Below, one piece after another: positions 30,761 to 41,457 of a stretch of 64,000 bases of DNA. The notes beneath the pieces were generated by a model. The model was not told the DNA's origin, searched no databases, and worked only from the letters and a program-made list of their open reading frames with translations. Source of the DNA: Erwinia mallotivora (lineage in GTDB: Bacteria; Pseudomonadota; Gammaproteobacteria; Enterobacterales; Enterobacteriaceae); assembly GCF_000590885.1 (NCBI RefSeq), contig NZ_JFHN01000065.1, forward strand, positions 1 through 64,000, in the 5' to 3' direction. The position numbers and the translations under genes were made by a program. Within the stretch, counting starts at the first letter, position 1; every line of letters begins with the position of its first letter.

Positions 30761-33700
30761 ATGACCGGAACTTCCACCAGGTTTAATGCCCTGTTCCGTG
30801 TAGGTCACACTGGGATTTTTACTCCAGCCATCCTTGATTACCGCACCTACATTTTTGTAATACTCAGCCAGCTCATCCTTATTTTCAATTAGAATCCACT
30901 TGCCGCGATCCAACATCATAATCGGGAATTCCCCCGGGTTCGCTACGGCAGGCACTAACGGTTTATTTTCAGCACGTTCAAACTCAATCATATGACTGGG
31001 GTAATTTACCTGCGGTCCATGCTGAATAACACGATGAGTATGTGAAATATGACGCCGTGGGGCATCGACCTTTTCCACCGCATCATTGAGAATTTTAATC
31101 ACAGACTGCTCCTCAAGAGAATCACTCAATACTTTCCTCGGCCTTCCTGCACCATTAAATATGATGACATCATGCGTATCATAATCACCTGTGTAACATC
31201 TGGACTTCCAGTTTTTTACACGTTTAAGATTAGCAAGCGATCCTTCGAGATTGGACATATCAATGGGATAAACAACATGCTCACCAACGGCTATCAGTTC
31301 GCTTTCAATTTCCTCATTAGTTGTTAAATACAATCCAACTAAACCTTTTTCATCATCCCAGTGCCCAACCAGCCCTTCAATATTTGCATTTTTAATTTTT
31401 GCTGCAACCTCTGAGTAATTTTCAGAATAATATTTTTTCAGAGAGCTTTCTTTAATAGTTTTTTCCAGAATTGAATGAGGTTTAGCACCTGCACCATCTT
31501 TAAGACAATCCAGAGTTGGTTTCCCTGCCTTTCTGAAGCTGACAGCAAAATTAGATTTCAGCGATGCTTCTTCCAGAGGTTTGATATGTTTTTCGAGAAC
31601 AAACTCTTTTTTTACTTTGCCCATTGTAGCTTTGGAGGTCTTTTGAGGTAACCCTTTGGGCCAACCACCCTTTCCGGGTAAATCAGCATGAACAACCCAC
31701 TTGCCGTTATCTAACTTTATCGGAACTGCATACATCCAACGACTCGGGTTGTCAGGATTGATAACCCGCCAGGTATTTGCATATTCATCCCACCTGAGAT
31801 GGTAAACAGCACTATTCTGGCGGATATAATATTCGGCCTCACCGGCTTCTGATAACACCGTGTAAACCCCCTTCATTCGCCCTTCCAGGCCAGACTGTGT
31901 TTTGTCAATCAGGGCTGAAATTGCATCGTGGTTATTTTTTATCTTCCATTTGTCGGATAATTTACCTGTTGAAACCTGATCGATAAGACTGTTCAGAGAA
32001 AACTGCTTTTCACAGGTGGTATCATCGATACTAATCACCTTTTTATACATTTTTCTGACGGTTGAAACATCAGAACTCTTCTGGCCATTCAGAAATACGG
32101 GTAAGATACTTTCAATCATCATTTTCATTATAAAATCATTGAGGATGCTCTCTTTTTGTTCATTACTGTCTGAAGCAAGATATCCAGCCATAAATGACGT
32201 AGCCCTCAAAGAGACATAGGCCATGAGCTTCATCTTATCTGTAAAAGTTGACAGTTTACTGATGATAAGATGATCGGCGACAGTCCCCAAAATATAAGCT
32301 GCTCTGCGCGCCAGTAGTTCATTGGGCGATTTGACAATAACATCATAATCACTTTTTATTTGTTCAATAAAGCTACTGGCCTGCCCGGCGAGAAAATTCT
32401 CATTCACCGCTTTTAGCTCAAAAGGCGACTTATCGAAACCGACGATCGCCCCATTCTGCATTTTAGTGCTGAACTGGTAGCCAAAACATTTTTTTATAAT
32501 ATGTTCTTTGCTGTCACTCAGCATGTTTAGTGGAAGATGGCGGCGAATAAAATTCTGGAACGCAACATTGTCTTCTGTCCAGGCTTTCTTTTGAGGCTGA
32601 ACAATATTAATACTATCTCTACCCGGACCAACGGGTGCAACAATATGACTCTCAGGAAAATGGAGGGGCAGTATAAAAAAACGCTCCTGATCAGCACTTT
32701 CAGGAAGTAATGATATGATAACCCCGGCTTCTCTCCTTGTGCCAAGATACATTAATGAACCCGCATTAACACCATTAACTGAAATAATTTTTGGTGTTAT
32801 CTTGCCATTTAAAAAATCATCCATAATTTTTAACACAGTACCATGGCGATCCATACTGCGATTATAATTAACAATAATTTTTATTATTGCCTCTGCGGCA
32901 GCTTGCCTGAATCCACTTTCAAGCACCTTCTGATAGCGCCCATCGTTAACTAATTTTGACAGTTCAGCATCCAGATGATGATAAAAATCACCACCCCTGA
33001 TTTTTTTTATCAGACTTACAGGGTAGAAGGAGGGGAATTTGAAATCCAGAATGGTATTTTCAGAAATGTAATCATGGTAACGACCTGTAATAATATCAGC
33101 GACGGTAAACTGCTCATCGATTGTGTAAACACTACCCTGAGAATAGTGAGAAGGTTTGGAGATGGTTAATGTTACCGGTATTTTTTCATTCAGACTGATA
33201 CGTTGCCGAAACTCATTTTCCACGCCGGTTTCGTCAATCTGACTTTTAAGCCAGTTGGCGATAAAGGCATCAGGCTGGAAAACAGAATAATCATTCCTGA
33301 TGTCAGGAAAATTATCGCTGCCGATGGTTGATATTTCGTCATCCGCATCGTTATCAGCCGGAATAATTTTATTTTTTTGAGCATGGTCAAGTTTCATTGC
33401 TTTCAGAAGGAAACGTTCTGCTTTCATTAATGCGCTGGGGGAGTTCTCTTTTTCTACAAAAGCATTAACAATTCCCGGAAATTCATTTTTAAATGAAATT
33501 ATAACATCATGAGATTTTTCCTTAATTTTTTTGTATAACTCACTTCTTTTATAATAGTTTTCTTGTACGAACCGGTCACTGAAATAATAATTATTGTTAA
33601 TTTCATATAACTTTAACCAGAATGATAATTTGTTAACTACCTTTTCATCTTTAAAATTAACAGCCTGTAATGCATCGTTCCAGATGGCATTGACAAGATT

Positions 33701-35308
33701 ACGATCGATTTCAGTAACACATGATTCAGCTAATTTATCAAATCCTGTTTCAGAAGCATACTGAGCACGCTGTTCGAACTTTCCGACAGGAAGGTCGTAT
33801 TTTTCGCTGTCCTCTGAACGGAATTTCTCCGGTGGATTATAATGCGCAGTATTTTCAGGTTCCGGGCTGAGATGCGTTTTCAGGCTATCTTTAACCACAG
33901 CTTTATTTTCATCCTGACTCTCCCCCAACAGGCTATTCCACAGCAATCTTCCACCGGCAACCAGTCCGGTTAATGCCAGCGCGGATGTGGCTACCATTCC
34001 TGATTTACTTTTTATGCTGTTTATAAATGAAGGTGCCGAAGTCACTGCCGCCGCAGTAGCAACTAAGGGCAGAAGAGTATCTCCCCCGGTTCTTTCTGCC
34101 GGTGAACGTACCGGCATCTCCTCCCTGTTCATTTTCGCTGTTATTTGCAAAGCGTTGTCGGACATCGCAGGCAAATTTGCTACTGCATCACATTTGGTGT
34201 TGAAGTGCGTATAGCGAATACTCTTTTCACCATCCCGCTGACAGGTTTCTGTTTTATGGCTGCGACAATCAGTCAGTTCTGACAACTTACTCTCCCTGCC
34301 AGAGTTATATATCGCCGCAGCATGCATTCCCTCAGCAATCATACTGTCAGTAACCGACAGGGTATTTGCTGTACCAGCCGGGGCTGATGGAGAAAATTCG
34401 TTATTCACCACCGTGGCTTTAATGAGAAGCTCAGGCCTGAGAGTGGAGTTAGAAACAAAAGAGGTAATACGCGGTATTGTCTTACCGCGGATTAAGCTAT
34501 TGGGCTCCTGATTACAACTATCAGTGGCTATTGCAATACTTGTATCCACCTCATAAGCAGCGCTATTTATTGCTGAATCTTTATCAGCGGAGGGGATCAA
34601 AGCAGGTGCGTTCGACGCCATATAACACAGCGCACTCCAGTAGTGACTGGAACGTACCATCAGTTTTGCAATAATTGCAGGAACCCTGAGAAAGCCTCGC
34701 TGGGGGGCATTTTCTCCTGTCATCCAGTATCTTGCCACTACCGCTGCTGTGGCAAGGGCAATGAAAAGGTGCCGCGCAGTCTGGCATTCATTGCTCCCCA
34801 AAAACTGCCTGAGAAAAGACACATCACACCATTCAACAATCGTGTTCTGAATATAACTGGCAAGCTGGGAAATTATATTGAGTTTATCCGGAAGATAACA
34901 GGATGCCAGCCCAAGGGCACTCAACATGGCACTGTCAATTTTATGTCCTTTTGTGATTGCCAGATACAAACAGTCTGCCGCCTGAATTACGCCTGGAGGT
35001 ACACCAGGAAGTATTGCTGCCAGACCGGCAGAGATCATCTGCCCTTGTTGATATTCACTGAGAATTTTAATCAGTTGCTTAATACTTCGACGACAATCTT
35101 CTGTTAGTGGTATGCCCGCATCGGGCATCTCTTTGTGACCAGCAGACTGGCCAGGATATTCATCTTCTGCATCATGCCAGGTATTTTCCATATTTACCCA
35201 GTCAACAGCGTCAAACCATATATCATTCTTTTCAGAAGCTGGGGCATCATTTGAGGTGGATGTTTTTTGGTTATTAAATGCAATTTTATCGGAATCAACT
35301 GTAAACAT
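30758..35308 (-). CDS. Large toxin/effector-like protein with C-terminal ExoY/edema-factor-like cyclase domain
   Basis: A 1516-residue protein not found at this place in E. coli. The C-terminal 240 residues resemble the anthrax edema factor/ExoY nucleotidyl cyclase family: K1276 and K1283 keep the K-x6-K spacing of the ATP-binding lysines, D1375-Y-D1377 matches the metal-binding DxD, and H1430 (VIQHGPQVNYPS) matches the catalytic His region. A preceding beta-rich module (YHLRWDEYANTWRVINP) resembles repeats in dermonecrotic-toxin-like proteins. The N-terminal 500 residues carry several hydrophobic helices (HLFIALATAAVVARYW, VATSALALTGLVAGG) and no signal peptide; the delivery route is unknown. 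The coding region is much more AT-rich than its neighbours, indicating transfer. Its ribosome site is weak, and its stop lies on the edge of a MITE-like repeat. The cyclase call is from motif order, not a profile search. Confidence 0.6.
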   Translation of the reverse strand: MFTVDSDKIAFNNQKTSTSNDAPASEKNDIWFDAVDWVNMENTWHDAEDEYPGQSAGHKEMPDAGIPLTEDCRRSIKQLIKILSEYQQGQMISAGLAAILPGVPPGVIQAADCLYLAITKGHKIDSAMLSALGLASCYLPDKLNIISQLASYIQNTIVEWCDVSFLRQFLGSNECQTARHLFIALATAAVVARYWMTGENAPQRGFLRVPAIIAKLMVRSSHYWSALCYMASNAPALIPSADKDSAINSAAYEVDTSIAIATDSCNQEPNSLIRGKTIPRITSFVSNSTLRPELLIKATVVNNEFSPSAPAGTANTLSVTDSMIAEGMHAAAIYNSGRESKLSELTDCRSHKTETCQRDGEKSIRYTHFNTKCDAVANLPAMSDNALQITAKMNREEMPVRSPAERTGGDTLLPLVATAAAVTSAPSFINSIKSKSGMVATSALALTGLVAGGRLLWNSLLGESQDENKAVVKDSLKTHLSPEPENTAHYNPPEKFRSEDSEKYDLPVGKFEQRAQYASETGFDKLAESCVTEIDRNLVNAIWNDALQAVNFKDEKVVNKLSFWLKLYEINNNYYFSDRFVQENYYKRSELYKKIKEKSHDVIISFKNEFPGIVNAFVEKENSPSALMKAERFLLKAMKLDHAQKNKIIPADNDADDEISTIGSDNFPDIRNDYSVFQPDAFIANWLKSQIDETGVENEFRQRISLNEKIPVTLTISKPSHYSQGSVYTIDEQFTVADIITGRYHDYISENTILDFKFPSFYPVSLIKKIRGGDFYHHLDAELSKLVNDGRYQKVLESGFRQAAAEAIIKIIVNYNRSMDRHGTVLKIMDDFLNGKITPKIISVNGVNAGSLMYLGTRREAGVIISLLPESADQERFFILPLHFPESHIVAPVGPGRDSINIVQPQKKAWTEDNVAFQNFIRRHLPLNMLSDSKEHIIKKCFGYQFSTKMQNGAIVGFDKSPFELKAVNENFLAGQASSFIEQIKSDYDVIVKSPNELLARRAAYILGTVADHLIISKLSTFTDKMKLMAYVSLRATSFMAGYLASDSNEQKESILNDFIMKMMIESILPVFLNGQKSSDVSTVRKMYKKVISIDDTTCEKQFSLNSLIDQVSTGKLSDKWKIKNNHDAISALIDKTQSGLEGRMKGVYTVLSEAGEAEYYIRQNSAVYHLRWDEYANTWRVINPDNPSRWMYAVPIKLDNGKWVVHADLPGKGGWPKGLPQKTSKATMGKVKKEFVLEKHIKPLEEASLKSNFAVSFRKAGKPTLDCLKDGAGAKPHSILEKTIKESSLKKYYSENYSEVAAKIKNANIEGLVGHWDDEKGLVGLYLTTNEEIESELIAVGEHVVYPIDMSNLEGSLANLKRVKNWKSRCYTGDYDTHDVIIFNGAGRPRKVLSDSLEEQSVIKILNDAVEKVDAPRRHISHTHRVIQHGPQVNYPSHMIEFERAENKPLVPAVANPGEFPIMMLDRGKWILIENKDELAEYYKNVGAVIKDGWSKNPSVTYTEQGIKPGGSSGH

Positions 35309-35788
35309 ATATTCAGTTAATATAGTCAGAATAAGGAGGGGTTATTTTGTTTTTTTTAAATATATAATTCTTTCAAAAAACAACTCTTTCGATTTAATTC
35401 AGACTTTATAAAAAAAGACTTATAAGAATTTCGTAAGAAAATAACAATCTGGATTTATACGAATCATTTATCATAAGCAACAGTATGCTGTCGTCAGACT
35501 GAATAAATTTGCAATTAATTCGAATTTTAATAATTAATAAAGCGTGCTGGACGAGTTATTTGCCATTAATATATTTTTGAGATTATTCTTTAATATGCTA
35601 TGGCGACAACCTGTCTGTTGAAATGCATGAGTGTGAAACAATGAGCAGGCTGCCACCCTTTCCTGTCAGGTGGTGTCAGCCAAATAAAATGATTAACAGT
35701 GACCAGTCAGCTCAACTGTTTTAAAAATTCCATCCAGCGCAGTCTGCCAGAAAAAACCTATCTGCCAGTATTCGGGATGAACATGAAG
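35309..35788. other. AT-rich intergenic region upstream of the toxin-like gene
   Basis: These 480 bases are strongly AT-rich and contain no supported gene. They should hold the toxin promoter. I looked for a HrpL box (GGAACC spaced from CCAC) on the minus strand and did not find one. Confidence 0.6.
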
Positions 35789-36517
35789 TCATCCCTGGTG
35801 GCTCTGATTTAATCCCGCCAACAATGCCTGACGCTGTTGTTCCAGCCGGGTGACCCGATTGCATACCTCATGACCAAAGTTCTGGAAATCCTGCTCCTGA
35901 TTGCTCCATTCGGCCTGAATTGACTGTTGCAAACCGCCCAGATTGCCCATTAATGCCTGAAGAGGATTACCACCGTTACCGGTCTGCTTATTGCTCATTT
36001 CATTAAGGCTGTCCTGCACCACGCCACCCATGGTGCTTTGCACCAGCTTCTCGCCGTCCTGACGTACCTGATCAATGGCCTGATGGTGGAATGTCAAACC
36101 GTCACTACGGTGTTCAATGATGCGGTTCATCTGCTGTTTCAGCTGCGTATCCAGACTGACCAGGCGCTGGCGTACTTTGCTGTCAGCCCCCAGCTTTTCC
36201 ACCACCACTTTATCCAGCGCGATGCGGCCTCTTTCAAGACGCTGGCGGCCTCCCTGATCAATCCAGGGCAGATCACGTCTTAGTGCAGCCTGATACTCTG
36301 TCGCTTTCTGACGGGTGGCATTATCCACCGTGACGGGCTGTCCGTTTCGTTGCACATCCCCAGCGGGCGTAATCTCCAGATTGCCACTGGCCCCTACCAC
36401 CTGCACCGCCTGTGGCGTGATCACTATGTCATCCTGGGGTTTAACGCTGCACTGATAATCCGCCTGTGCCGAACCTGCTGCCAGTAACAATGCGCCAACC
36501 ATTATCGCTTTATGCAT
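35789..36517 (-). CDS. yggN: DUF2884 periplasmic protein YggN
   Basis: YggN is a 242-residue DUF2884 protein of unknown function. A signal peptide (KAIMVGALLLAAGSAQA) precedes the mature start DYQCSV. Family features include VDNATRQKATEYQAALRRDLPWID and the long helical middle with YggN-type Gln- and Arg-rich stretches. In E. coli it follows ansB; here ansB and yggM are absent and the AT-rich toxin gene lies downstream instead. Confidence 0.9.
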   Translation of the reverse strand: MHKAIMVGALLLAAGSAQADYQCSVKPQDDIVITPQAVQVVGASGNLEITPAGDVQRNGQPVTVDNATRQKATEYQAALRRDLPWIDQGGRQRLERGRIALDKVVVEKLGADSKVRQRLVSLDTQLKQQMNRIIEHRSDGLTFHHQAIDQVRQDGEKLVQSTMGGVVQDSLNEMSNKQTGNGGNPLQALMGNLGGLQQSIQAEWSNQEQDFQNFGHEVCNRVTRLEQQRQALLAGLNQSHQG

Positions 36518-36710
36518 TTTGCCATCTCCTGAGAAGAAAAATTATGGCCGGCTTACTGATGCATCATCGTCTTAAAAAGCATCCTGCCGGAATGTCTCTC
36601 GTCATACTTTATTGTCGCGCTGAAGTTAAACCGTCCAGCCCAGGATAACCTCAGGCAGTTAAAGGGCTGAACGATTGTCATTATTACAAAAACGTCGCAG
36701 GGATACTCTC

Positions 36711-36848
36711 AGAGCCTGTCCCGGCAGGCGTTGTTGTCGAGCCAGTCCGGACAGGGACAATGCGCAGAAACCGGAGCGTAGACGGAGTACGTGAGGATTT
36801 TGAACATTGACCAGGTTCAAAATGGCACCCCGATGGGCCAGGCTCTTA
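36711..36848. repeat. MITE-like repeat, copy 2
   Basis: This copy of about 138 bp begins AGAGCCTGTCCC and ends GGGCCAGGCTCTTA, shares the central blocks GCGCAGAAACCGGAGC and ACGGAGTACGTGAGGATTT with copy 1, and has the same orientation. It lies 20 bp from the yggL stop. The rest of the 36518-36868 gap shows no gene. Confidence 0.8.
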
Positions 36849-36868
36849 AACTCCGCCGCTTTTGGTGC

Positions 36869-37195
36869 TCAGCCCCACCAGACGTCAAAAAGCTCAGTTA
36901 CCTGAATATTGTTCAACTGACGATCGGACAACCACTTACGCACCAGCTCCCGGTGCTCTTCAGTACATTTCCCGGTCTGTTGCAGGCAAATCAGCCCTTC
37001 CCATTGCAGATAACCGCTGCCGTCAAAAGCCAGGCCATTCGGATCAATCACCTCGTTAATCAGCGCGTCAAGGGTAGTATCAATCGTCTCTTCGCTGGTT
37101 CCCTCAGGAAACGCAAAGCCGATGGAGAAACCCAGTTCCTGGAATTCAGCGATATGCATTTTTTTGCGCAAACGACGACTGCGTTGGATAGCCAT
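36869..37195 (-). CDS. yggL: YggL-family (DUF469) protein
   Basis: A 108-residue DUF469 protein; E. coli YggL associates with the 50S ribosomal subunit by published reports I recall, with unclear function. The motifs RSRRLRKKMHIAEFQELGF and FPEGTSEETID are typical, as is the WLSDRQLNNIQVTELFDVWWG end. Its start overlaps the trmB stop by one base, so the two are translated together. Confidence 0.93.
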   Translation of the reverse strand: MAIQRSRRLRKKMHIAEFQELGFSIGFAFPEGTSEETIDTTLDALINEVIDPNGLAFDGSGYLQWEGLICLQQTGKCTEEHRELVRKWLSDRQLNNIQVTELFDVWWG

Positions 37196-37914
37196 TATTT
37201 AATCCTCTCAAACATCAGATCCCACACACCGTGGCCCAGACGCTGGCCACGTTGCTCAAATTTGGTCAGCGGACGCGATGCCGGTCGCGGCACATAATCC
37301 CGCGTTTCCGACTGGTTTTTGTAACCCGCAATATCATTCATTACCGACAGCATATGTTCGGCATACGCCTCCCAGTCGGTTGCCATATGAAATACCCCGC
37401 CCAGCTTCAGTTTACGCAGCACCAGCTCGGCAAACGGCAGTTGTACAATACGCCGCTTATTGTGACGCGCTTTGTGCCAGGGGTCGGGGAAAAACAGCTG
37501 CACCATGCGCAGTGAGTTATCCGGAATCATATGGTTAAGCACGTCCACCGCATCGTGGCACATCACGCGCAGATTCTCCACGCCAGCCTCATCTGCCGCA
37601 CTGAGACAGGCACCGACGCCCGGTGAATGCACCTCAATGCCCAGAAAATTCTGCTGTGGATTGGCCTGCGCCATGCTTACCAGCGAGGCTCCCATCCCAA
37701 AACCTATCTCCAGCACTACCGGCGCGTCGCGACCAAAAAGGGTTGGCAGATCAACAGGCTCTGACTGATATTCCACTCCCTTCACCGGCCAGAAATGGTC
37801 CAGCGCATGTTGCTGGCCTTTGGTCAGACGGCCCTGACGACGCACAAAACTACGAATACGGCGTAACGGACGACCGTTTTCATCAAACTCCGGTGAAATG
37901 ACATCATTCTTCAT
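37195..37914 (-). CDS. trmB: tRNA (guanine-46-N7)-methyltransferase
   Basis: TrmB makes m7G46 in the variable loop of many tRNAs using SAM. The 239 residues carry the SAM-binding [12 protein letters not shown], the [12 protein letters not shown] stretch, and the signature [15 protein letters not shown]. It is divergent from mutY, about 150 bp apart, and coupled to yggL downstream. Confidence 0.96.
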   Translation of the reverse strand: MKNDVISPEFDENGRPLRRIRSFVRRQGRLTKGQQHALDHFWPVKGVEYQSEPVDLPTLFGRDAPVVLEIGFGMGASLVSMAQANPQQNFLGIEVHSPGVGACLSAADEAGVENLRVMCHDAVDVLNHMIPDNSLRMVQLFFPDPWHKARHNKRRIVQLPFAELVLRKLKLGGVFHMATDWEAYAEHMLSVMNDIAGYKNQSETRDYVPRPASRPLTKFEQRGQRLGHGVWDLMFERIK

Positions 37915-38064
37915 TTTTTTGCCTGTTGGTCAGCACTATGCGGAAAACGGGCATTATGCAAAGTTACAGCAGTTAAGCAAGCCCCGGAAACTTCCGGTTT
38001 ACAGCTTAGTTGCTCTGTGCTGGAATCCCAGCCTGATTTTCAATTATCCGGGGTTTTATCTGAA

Positions 38065-39156
38065 ATGATGCAGGCGCAGCAGTTTGCAAGCCAGGTTCTT
38101 GACTGGTATCAGCGCTTTGGTCGCAAAAGTCTGCCCTGGCAGCTGGAAAAAACACCCTATAAGGTCTGGCTCTCCGAAGTGATGCTGCAACAGACCCAGG
38201 TGGCGACGGTGATCCCCTATTTTGAACGGTTTATGGCCCGTTTCCCCACCATCAGCGATCTGGCTACTGCCCCGCTGGATGAAGTGCTGCATTTGTGGAC
38301 CGGGCTTGGCTACTATGCCCGTGCCCGCAATTTACACAAAGCCGCCGTGCAGGTAGCAGAGAAACATCAGGGTATCTTTCCCGAAAACTATGACGATGTG
38401 GCGGCGCTGCCCGGCGTGGGACGTTCCACCGCCGGGGCCATCCTCTCTCTGTCACTGGGACAACATTTTCCGATCCTCGATGGCAACGTTAAACGGGTGC
38501 TGGCACGCTGTTATGCCGTGGCTGGCTGGCCCGGCAGGAAAGAGGTGGAAAAACGCCTGTGGCAGATCAGCGAGCAGGTCACCCCAGCCGCCGGTGTCAG
38601 CCAGTTTAATCAGGCGATGATGGACCTGGGGGCGATGGTTTGCACCCGTTCAAAGCCGAAGTGTGGCATTTGTCCGTTAAGCAACGGCTGCATCGCCCAT
38701 GCCAACAGCAACTGGGCAGAGTATCCTGGAAAAAAACCGAAGCAGACATTGCCGGAACGCACCGGCTGGATGTTGATGATGCAGGATGGTGACAACGTCT
38801 GGCTGGAACAACGTCCCCCCGTCGGCCTGTGGGGCGGCCTGTTTTGCTTTCCACAATTCAGCAATCGGGAGGAACTGGTGCAGTGGCTTGCAACCAGGCA
38901 TATCGACAGTAAAGCACTGCAACAAGAAGTGGCCTTTCGCCACACCTTCAGCCATTTTCATCTGGATATTGTCCCGATGCACTTACGGCTTGCAGGCGCA
39001 GGAGCAGCAATGGATGAAGGTGCAGGTCTCTGGTATAACTTAGCGCAGCCCCCGTCCGTCGGGCTGGCAGCCCCGGTGGAACGCCTGCTAAAACAACTAC
39101 GGCAGCCGCAACAAAATGCGCTGAATCTGCCTGTGACAGAAGAAGAGGAAGAGTAA
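38065..39156 (+). CDS. mutY: Adenine DNA glycosylase MutY
   Basis: MutY removes adenine mispaired with 8-oxoguanine. The helix-hairpin-helix [15 protein letters not shown] is followed by the catalytic Asp region, and the 4Fe-4S cluster motif C-x6-C-x2-C-x5-C is seen in [17 protein letters not shown]. The C-terminal NUDT1-like domain recognises 8-oxoG ([12 protein letters not shown]). The open frame starts at 38017, but family N-termini begin [14 protein letters not shown], so I use the ATG at 38065 (an adjacent ATG is at 38068). The stop overlaps the yggX start. Confidence 0.96.
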   Translation: MMQAQQFASQVLDWYQRFGRKSLPWQLEKTPYKVWLSEVMLQQTQVATVIPYFERFMARFPTISDLATAPLDEVLHLWTGLGYYARARNLHKAAVQVAEKHQGIFPENYDDVAALPGVGRSTAGAILSLSLGQHFPILDGNVKRVLARCYAVAGWPGRKEVEKRLWQISEQVTPAAGVSQFNQAMMDLGAMVCTRSKPKCGICPLSNGCIAHANSNWAEYPGKKPKQTLPERTGWMLMMQDGDNVWLEQRPPVGLWGGLFCFPQFSNREELVQWLATRHIDSKALQQEVAFRHTFSHFHLDIVPMHLRLAGAGAAMDEGAGLWYNLAQPPSVGLAAPVERLLKQLRQPQQNALNLPVTEEEEE

Positions 39157-39428
39157 TGAGCAGAACCATTTTTTGCACGTTCCTGCAACGTGATGCTGAA
39201 GGACAGGATTTCCAGTTGTATCCGGGCGAACTGGGAAAACGCATTTATAATGAAATCTCTAAAGAAGCCTGGTCGCAGTGGATGAGCAAACAAACCATGC
39301 TGATTAACGAGAAAAAACTCAGCATGATGAACCCGGAAGATCGCAAACAACTGGAACAGGAGATGGTGAAGTTTCTGTTTGAAGGTCACGAGGTTCATAT
39401 TGAAGGTTACACCCCGCCAGAAGAATAA
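39156..39428 (+). CDS. yggX: Iron-trafficking/oxidative-damage protection protein YggX
   Basis: YggX is a 90-residue protein that protects iron-sulfur clusters from oxidation. The start [19 protein letters not shown] carries the conserved Cys, and [17 protein letters not shown] is typical. It overlaps the mutY stop by one base (TAATG), so it is translated with the Fe-S repair enzyme MutY, a sensible pairing. Confidence 0.96.
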   Translation: MSRTIFCTFLQRDAEGQDFQLYPGELGKRIYNEISKEAWSQWMSKQTMLINEKKLSMMNPEDRKQLEQEMVKFLFEGHEVHIEGYTPPEE

Positions 39429-39479
39429 TCGTCAGGCCTCCGCGTCGGGGCCCTCTCAATACAGGCGAAGCACGACACA

Positions 39480-40559
39480 ATGAATAAAAAGCTGATTAGT
39501 TTACTGGTCATCGCACCCTTGTTGATCTCCTGTTCTGGCAATAAAAAACCCACGTTCAATGAAGACTGGGTCAAGGATACCAACGGATTTGACATTCTGA
39601 TGGGGCAGTTTGCCCATAATATTGAGAATATCTGGGGCATTAATGAAGTACTGATTGCCGGTCCCAAAGATTACGTTAAATACAGCGATCAGTATTACAC
39701 TCGCAGCCATATTAACTTCGACGCCGGTACTATCACCATTGAGACTATCGCCGGTACCAACCCCGTTGCCAGTCTGCGCCAGGCCATTATCACCACCCTG
39801 CTGATTGGTGACGATCCCGGTAATGTCGATCTCTATTCTGATGCCAACGACATTGAAATCGGCAAAGAACCGCTACTTTATGGCCAGGTCCTTGACAATA
39901 CCGGACAACCGATTCGCTGGCAGGGACGTGCAGGCAGCTTTGCTGACTATCTGCTCCAGAACAAACTGCAACGACGCAATTCGGGCCTGCACGTTATCTG
40001 GTCGGTTACCATCCCAATGGTGCCAAACCATCTGGACAAACGTGCACACAAGTATCTGCCAATGGTGCGGGAAGCCGCCGCAAAATATGGCGTCGATCAA
40101 TCGCTGATCCTCGCAATTATGCAGATTGAGTCCAGCTTTAACCCGTACGCCGTCAGCCATGCCGATGCGCTGGGTCTGATGCAGGTGGTGCAGCACACGG
40201 CCGGTGTCGATGTGTTCCGTATGAAAGGTAAATGGGGCAAGCCAAGCCGCAGTTATCTGCTCGACCCGGAAAATAATATTGATGCGGGCACGGCCTATCT
40301 TTCTCTGTTGCAGGACAGCTATCTGTCAGGAATTGTGAATCCAACCTCACGACGTTATGCGGTGATCACCGCCTACAACGGTGGGGCGGGCAGCGTACTG
40401 AGAGTCTTTTCCAGCGACAAGAATCGTGCCTTTGCCACTATCAATAATCTGTCGCCTTCAGAGGTATATCAGACGCTGACCACTAACCACCCATCCGCAG
40501 AGTCACGTCGATATCTGTATAAGGTCAGCAGTGCTCAGAAGAGCTACCACCGTTACTGA
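39480..40559 (+). CDS. mltC: Membrane-bound lytic murein transglycosylase C
   Basis: MltC is an outer-membrane lipoprotein that cleaves peptidoglycan glycan strands to 1,6-anhydro products. The lipobox LISC places the lipidated Cys near residue 18. The SLT domain in the C-terminal half carries the catalytic Glu in [13 protein letters not shown], plus [12 protein letters not shown] and [13 protein letters not shown]. The 359 residues match E. coli. It follows yggX with 51 bp between. Confidence 0.95.
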   Translation: MNKKLISLLVIAPLLISCSGNKKPTFNEDWVKDTNGFDILMGQFAHNIENIWGINEVLIAGPKDYVKYSDQYYTRSHINFDAGTITIETIAGTNPVASLRQAIITTLLIGDDPGNVDLYSDANDIEIGKEPLLYGQVLDNTGQPIRWQGRAGSFADYLLQNKLQRRNSGLHVIWSVTIPMVPNHLDKRAHKYLPMVREAAAKYGVDQSLILAIMQIESSFNPYAVSHADALGLMQVVQHTAGVDVFRMKGKWGKPSRSYLLDPENNIDAGTAYLSLLQDSYLSGIVNPTSRRYAVITAYNGGAGSVLRVFSSDKNRAFATINNLSPSEVYQTLTTNHPSAESRRYLYKVSSAQKSYHRY

Positions 40560-40572
40560 AGCCAACAAAAAA

Positions 40573-40594
40573 AGGCGGATCCTGCGATCCGCCT
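40573..40594 (-). terminator. Terminator of the PEP-hydrolase-like operon
   Basis: AGGCGGATC / GATCCGCCT form a 9-bp stem with a CTGC loop. The T run is on the minus strand, so it ends the operon at 40628-42678; it may also slow mltC transcription. Confidence 0.8.
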
Positions 40595-40627
40595 GACGAT
40601 AACGAGCTTCCCTGGTGAGGGTGAGTA

Positions 40628-41455
40628 CTAACGCTTTATATTTTTAAACTGTCTGGTGGTTTCTGTCAGTGCGATCTCGGTGGGTAAACGCTCCATCGAA
40701 CTTGCACCATAAAAACCGTCGCATTGCGGGCAGTTATCGAGAATATATTGCGCGTCTTCCGGACTGGAAATCGGTCCTCCGTGACACAGCACAATCACAT
40801 CCTTACGCACTGCCTTTGCCGCCTCTGCCCACTGATTAATAAGCGACACACAATCCGCTAAATTAAGCGCGGTCCCGGCTCCAATTTTGCCGCCGGTGGT
40901 CAGCCCCATATGTGGCACGATAATATCAGCGCCAGCCTGCGTCATGGCGACAGCATCGGCAGTACTGAAAACGTAAGGTGTGGTCAGCATATCTTTTGCC
41001 GCTGCCATGCGGATCATCTCCACCTCCAGCCCGTATCCCATACCGGTTTCTTCCAGATTAGCGCGGAAATTACCATCAATCAGGCCAACCGTCGGGAAGT
41101 TTTGTACGCCGGAAAATCCCATTGCCTTCAGAGAGTCGAGAAAGGTATCAAACTGACAGAAAGGATCGGTGCCATTGACTCCGGCCAGCACCGGCGTGTT
41201 TTTTACCACCGGCAGTACTTCTTTCGCCATCTCCACGACGATGTCATTAGCATTGCCATAGGCGAGCAGTCCGGCCAGTGAACCGCGTCCGGCCATACGA
41301 TAACGACCGGAATTGTAGATGACGATCAAATCGATACCGCCTGCTTCCTCACATTTAGCGGACAGGCCGGTCCCGGCGCCACCTCCGATGATTGGTTCAC
41401 GGCGTTCAATCATTCCTTTGAATTTATTCAGTATTTCCGTACGGGTAAAAATCAC
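40628..41455 (-). CDS. TIM-barrel PEP-hydrolase-family protein
   Basis: A 275-residue TIM-barrel protein of the family annotated as phosphoenolpyruvate hydrolase-like. It shows [31 protein letters not shown] at the start (key parts [16 protein letters not shown]), [27 protein letters not shown] and the late [16 protein letters not shown]. The reaction in bacteria is not established to my knowledge. It is 2 bp after the Tm-1-like gene, and the pair recurs together in many genomes, often as one fused protein. That suggests a joint, probably catabolic role, and its regulator is likely the adjacent TetR. Confidence 0.8.
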   Translation of the reverse strand: MIFTRTEILNKFKGMIERREPIIGGGAGTGLSAKCEEAGGIDLIVIYNSGRYRMAGRGSLAGLLAYGNANDIVVEMAKEVLPVVKNTPVLAGVNGTDPFCQFDTFLDSLKAMGFSGVQNFPTVGLIDGNFRANLEETGMGYGLEVEMIRMAAAKDMLTTPYVFSTADAVAMTQAGADIIVPHMGLTTGGKIGAGTALNLADCVSLINQWAEAAKAVRKDVIVLCHGGPISSPEDAQYILDNCPQCDGFYGASSMERLPTEIALTETTRQFKNIKR

Positions 41456-41457
41456 GT

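Noticed and set aside
35309..35788. HrpL (T3SS) promoter for the toxin gene
   Set aside because: I searched for the GGAACC and CCAC boxes on the minus strand and saw none.
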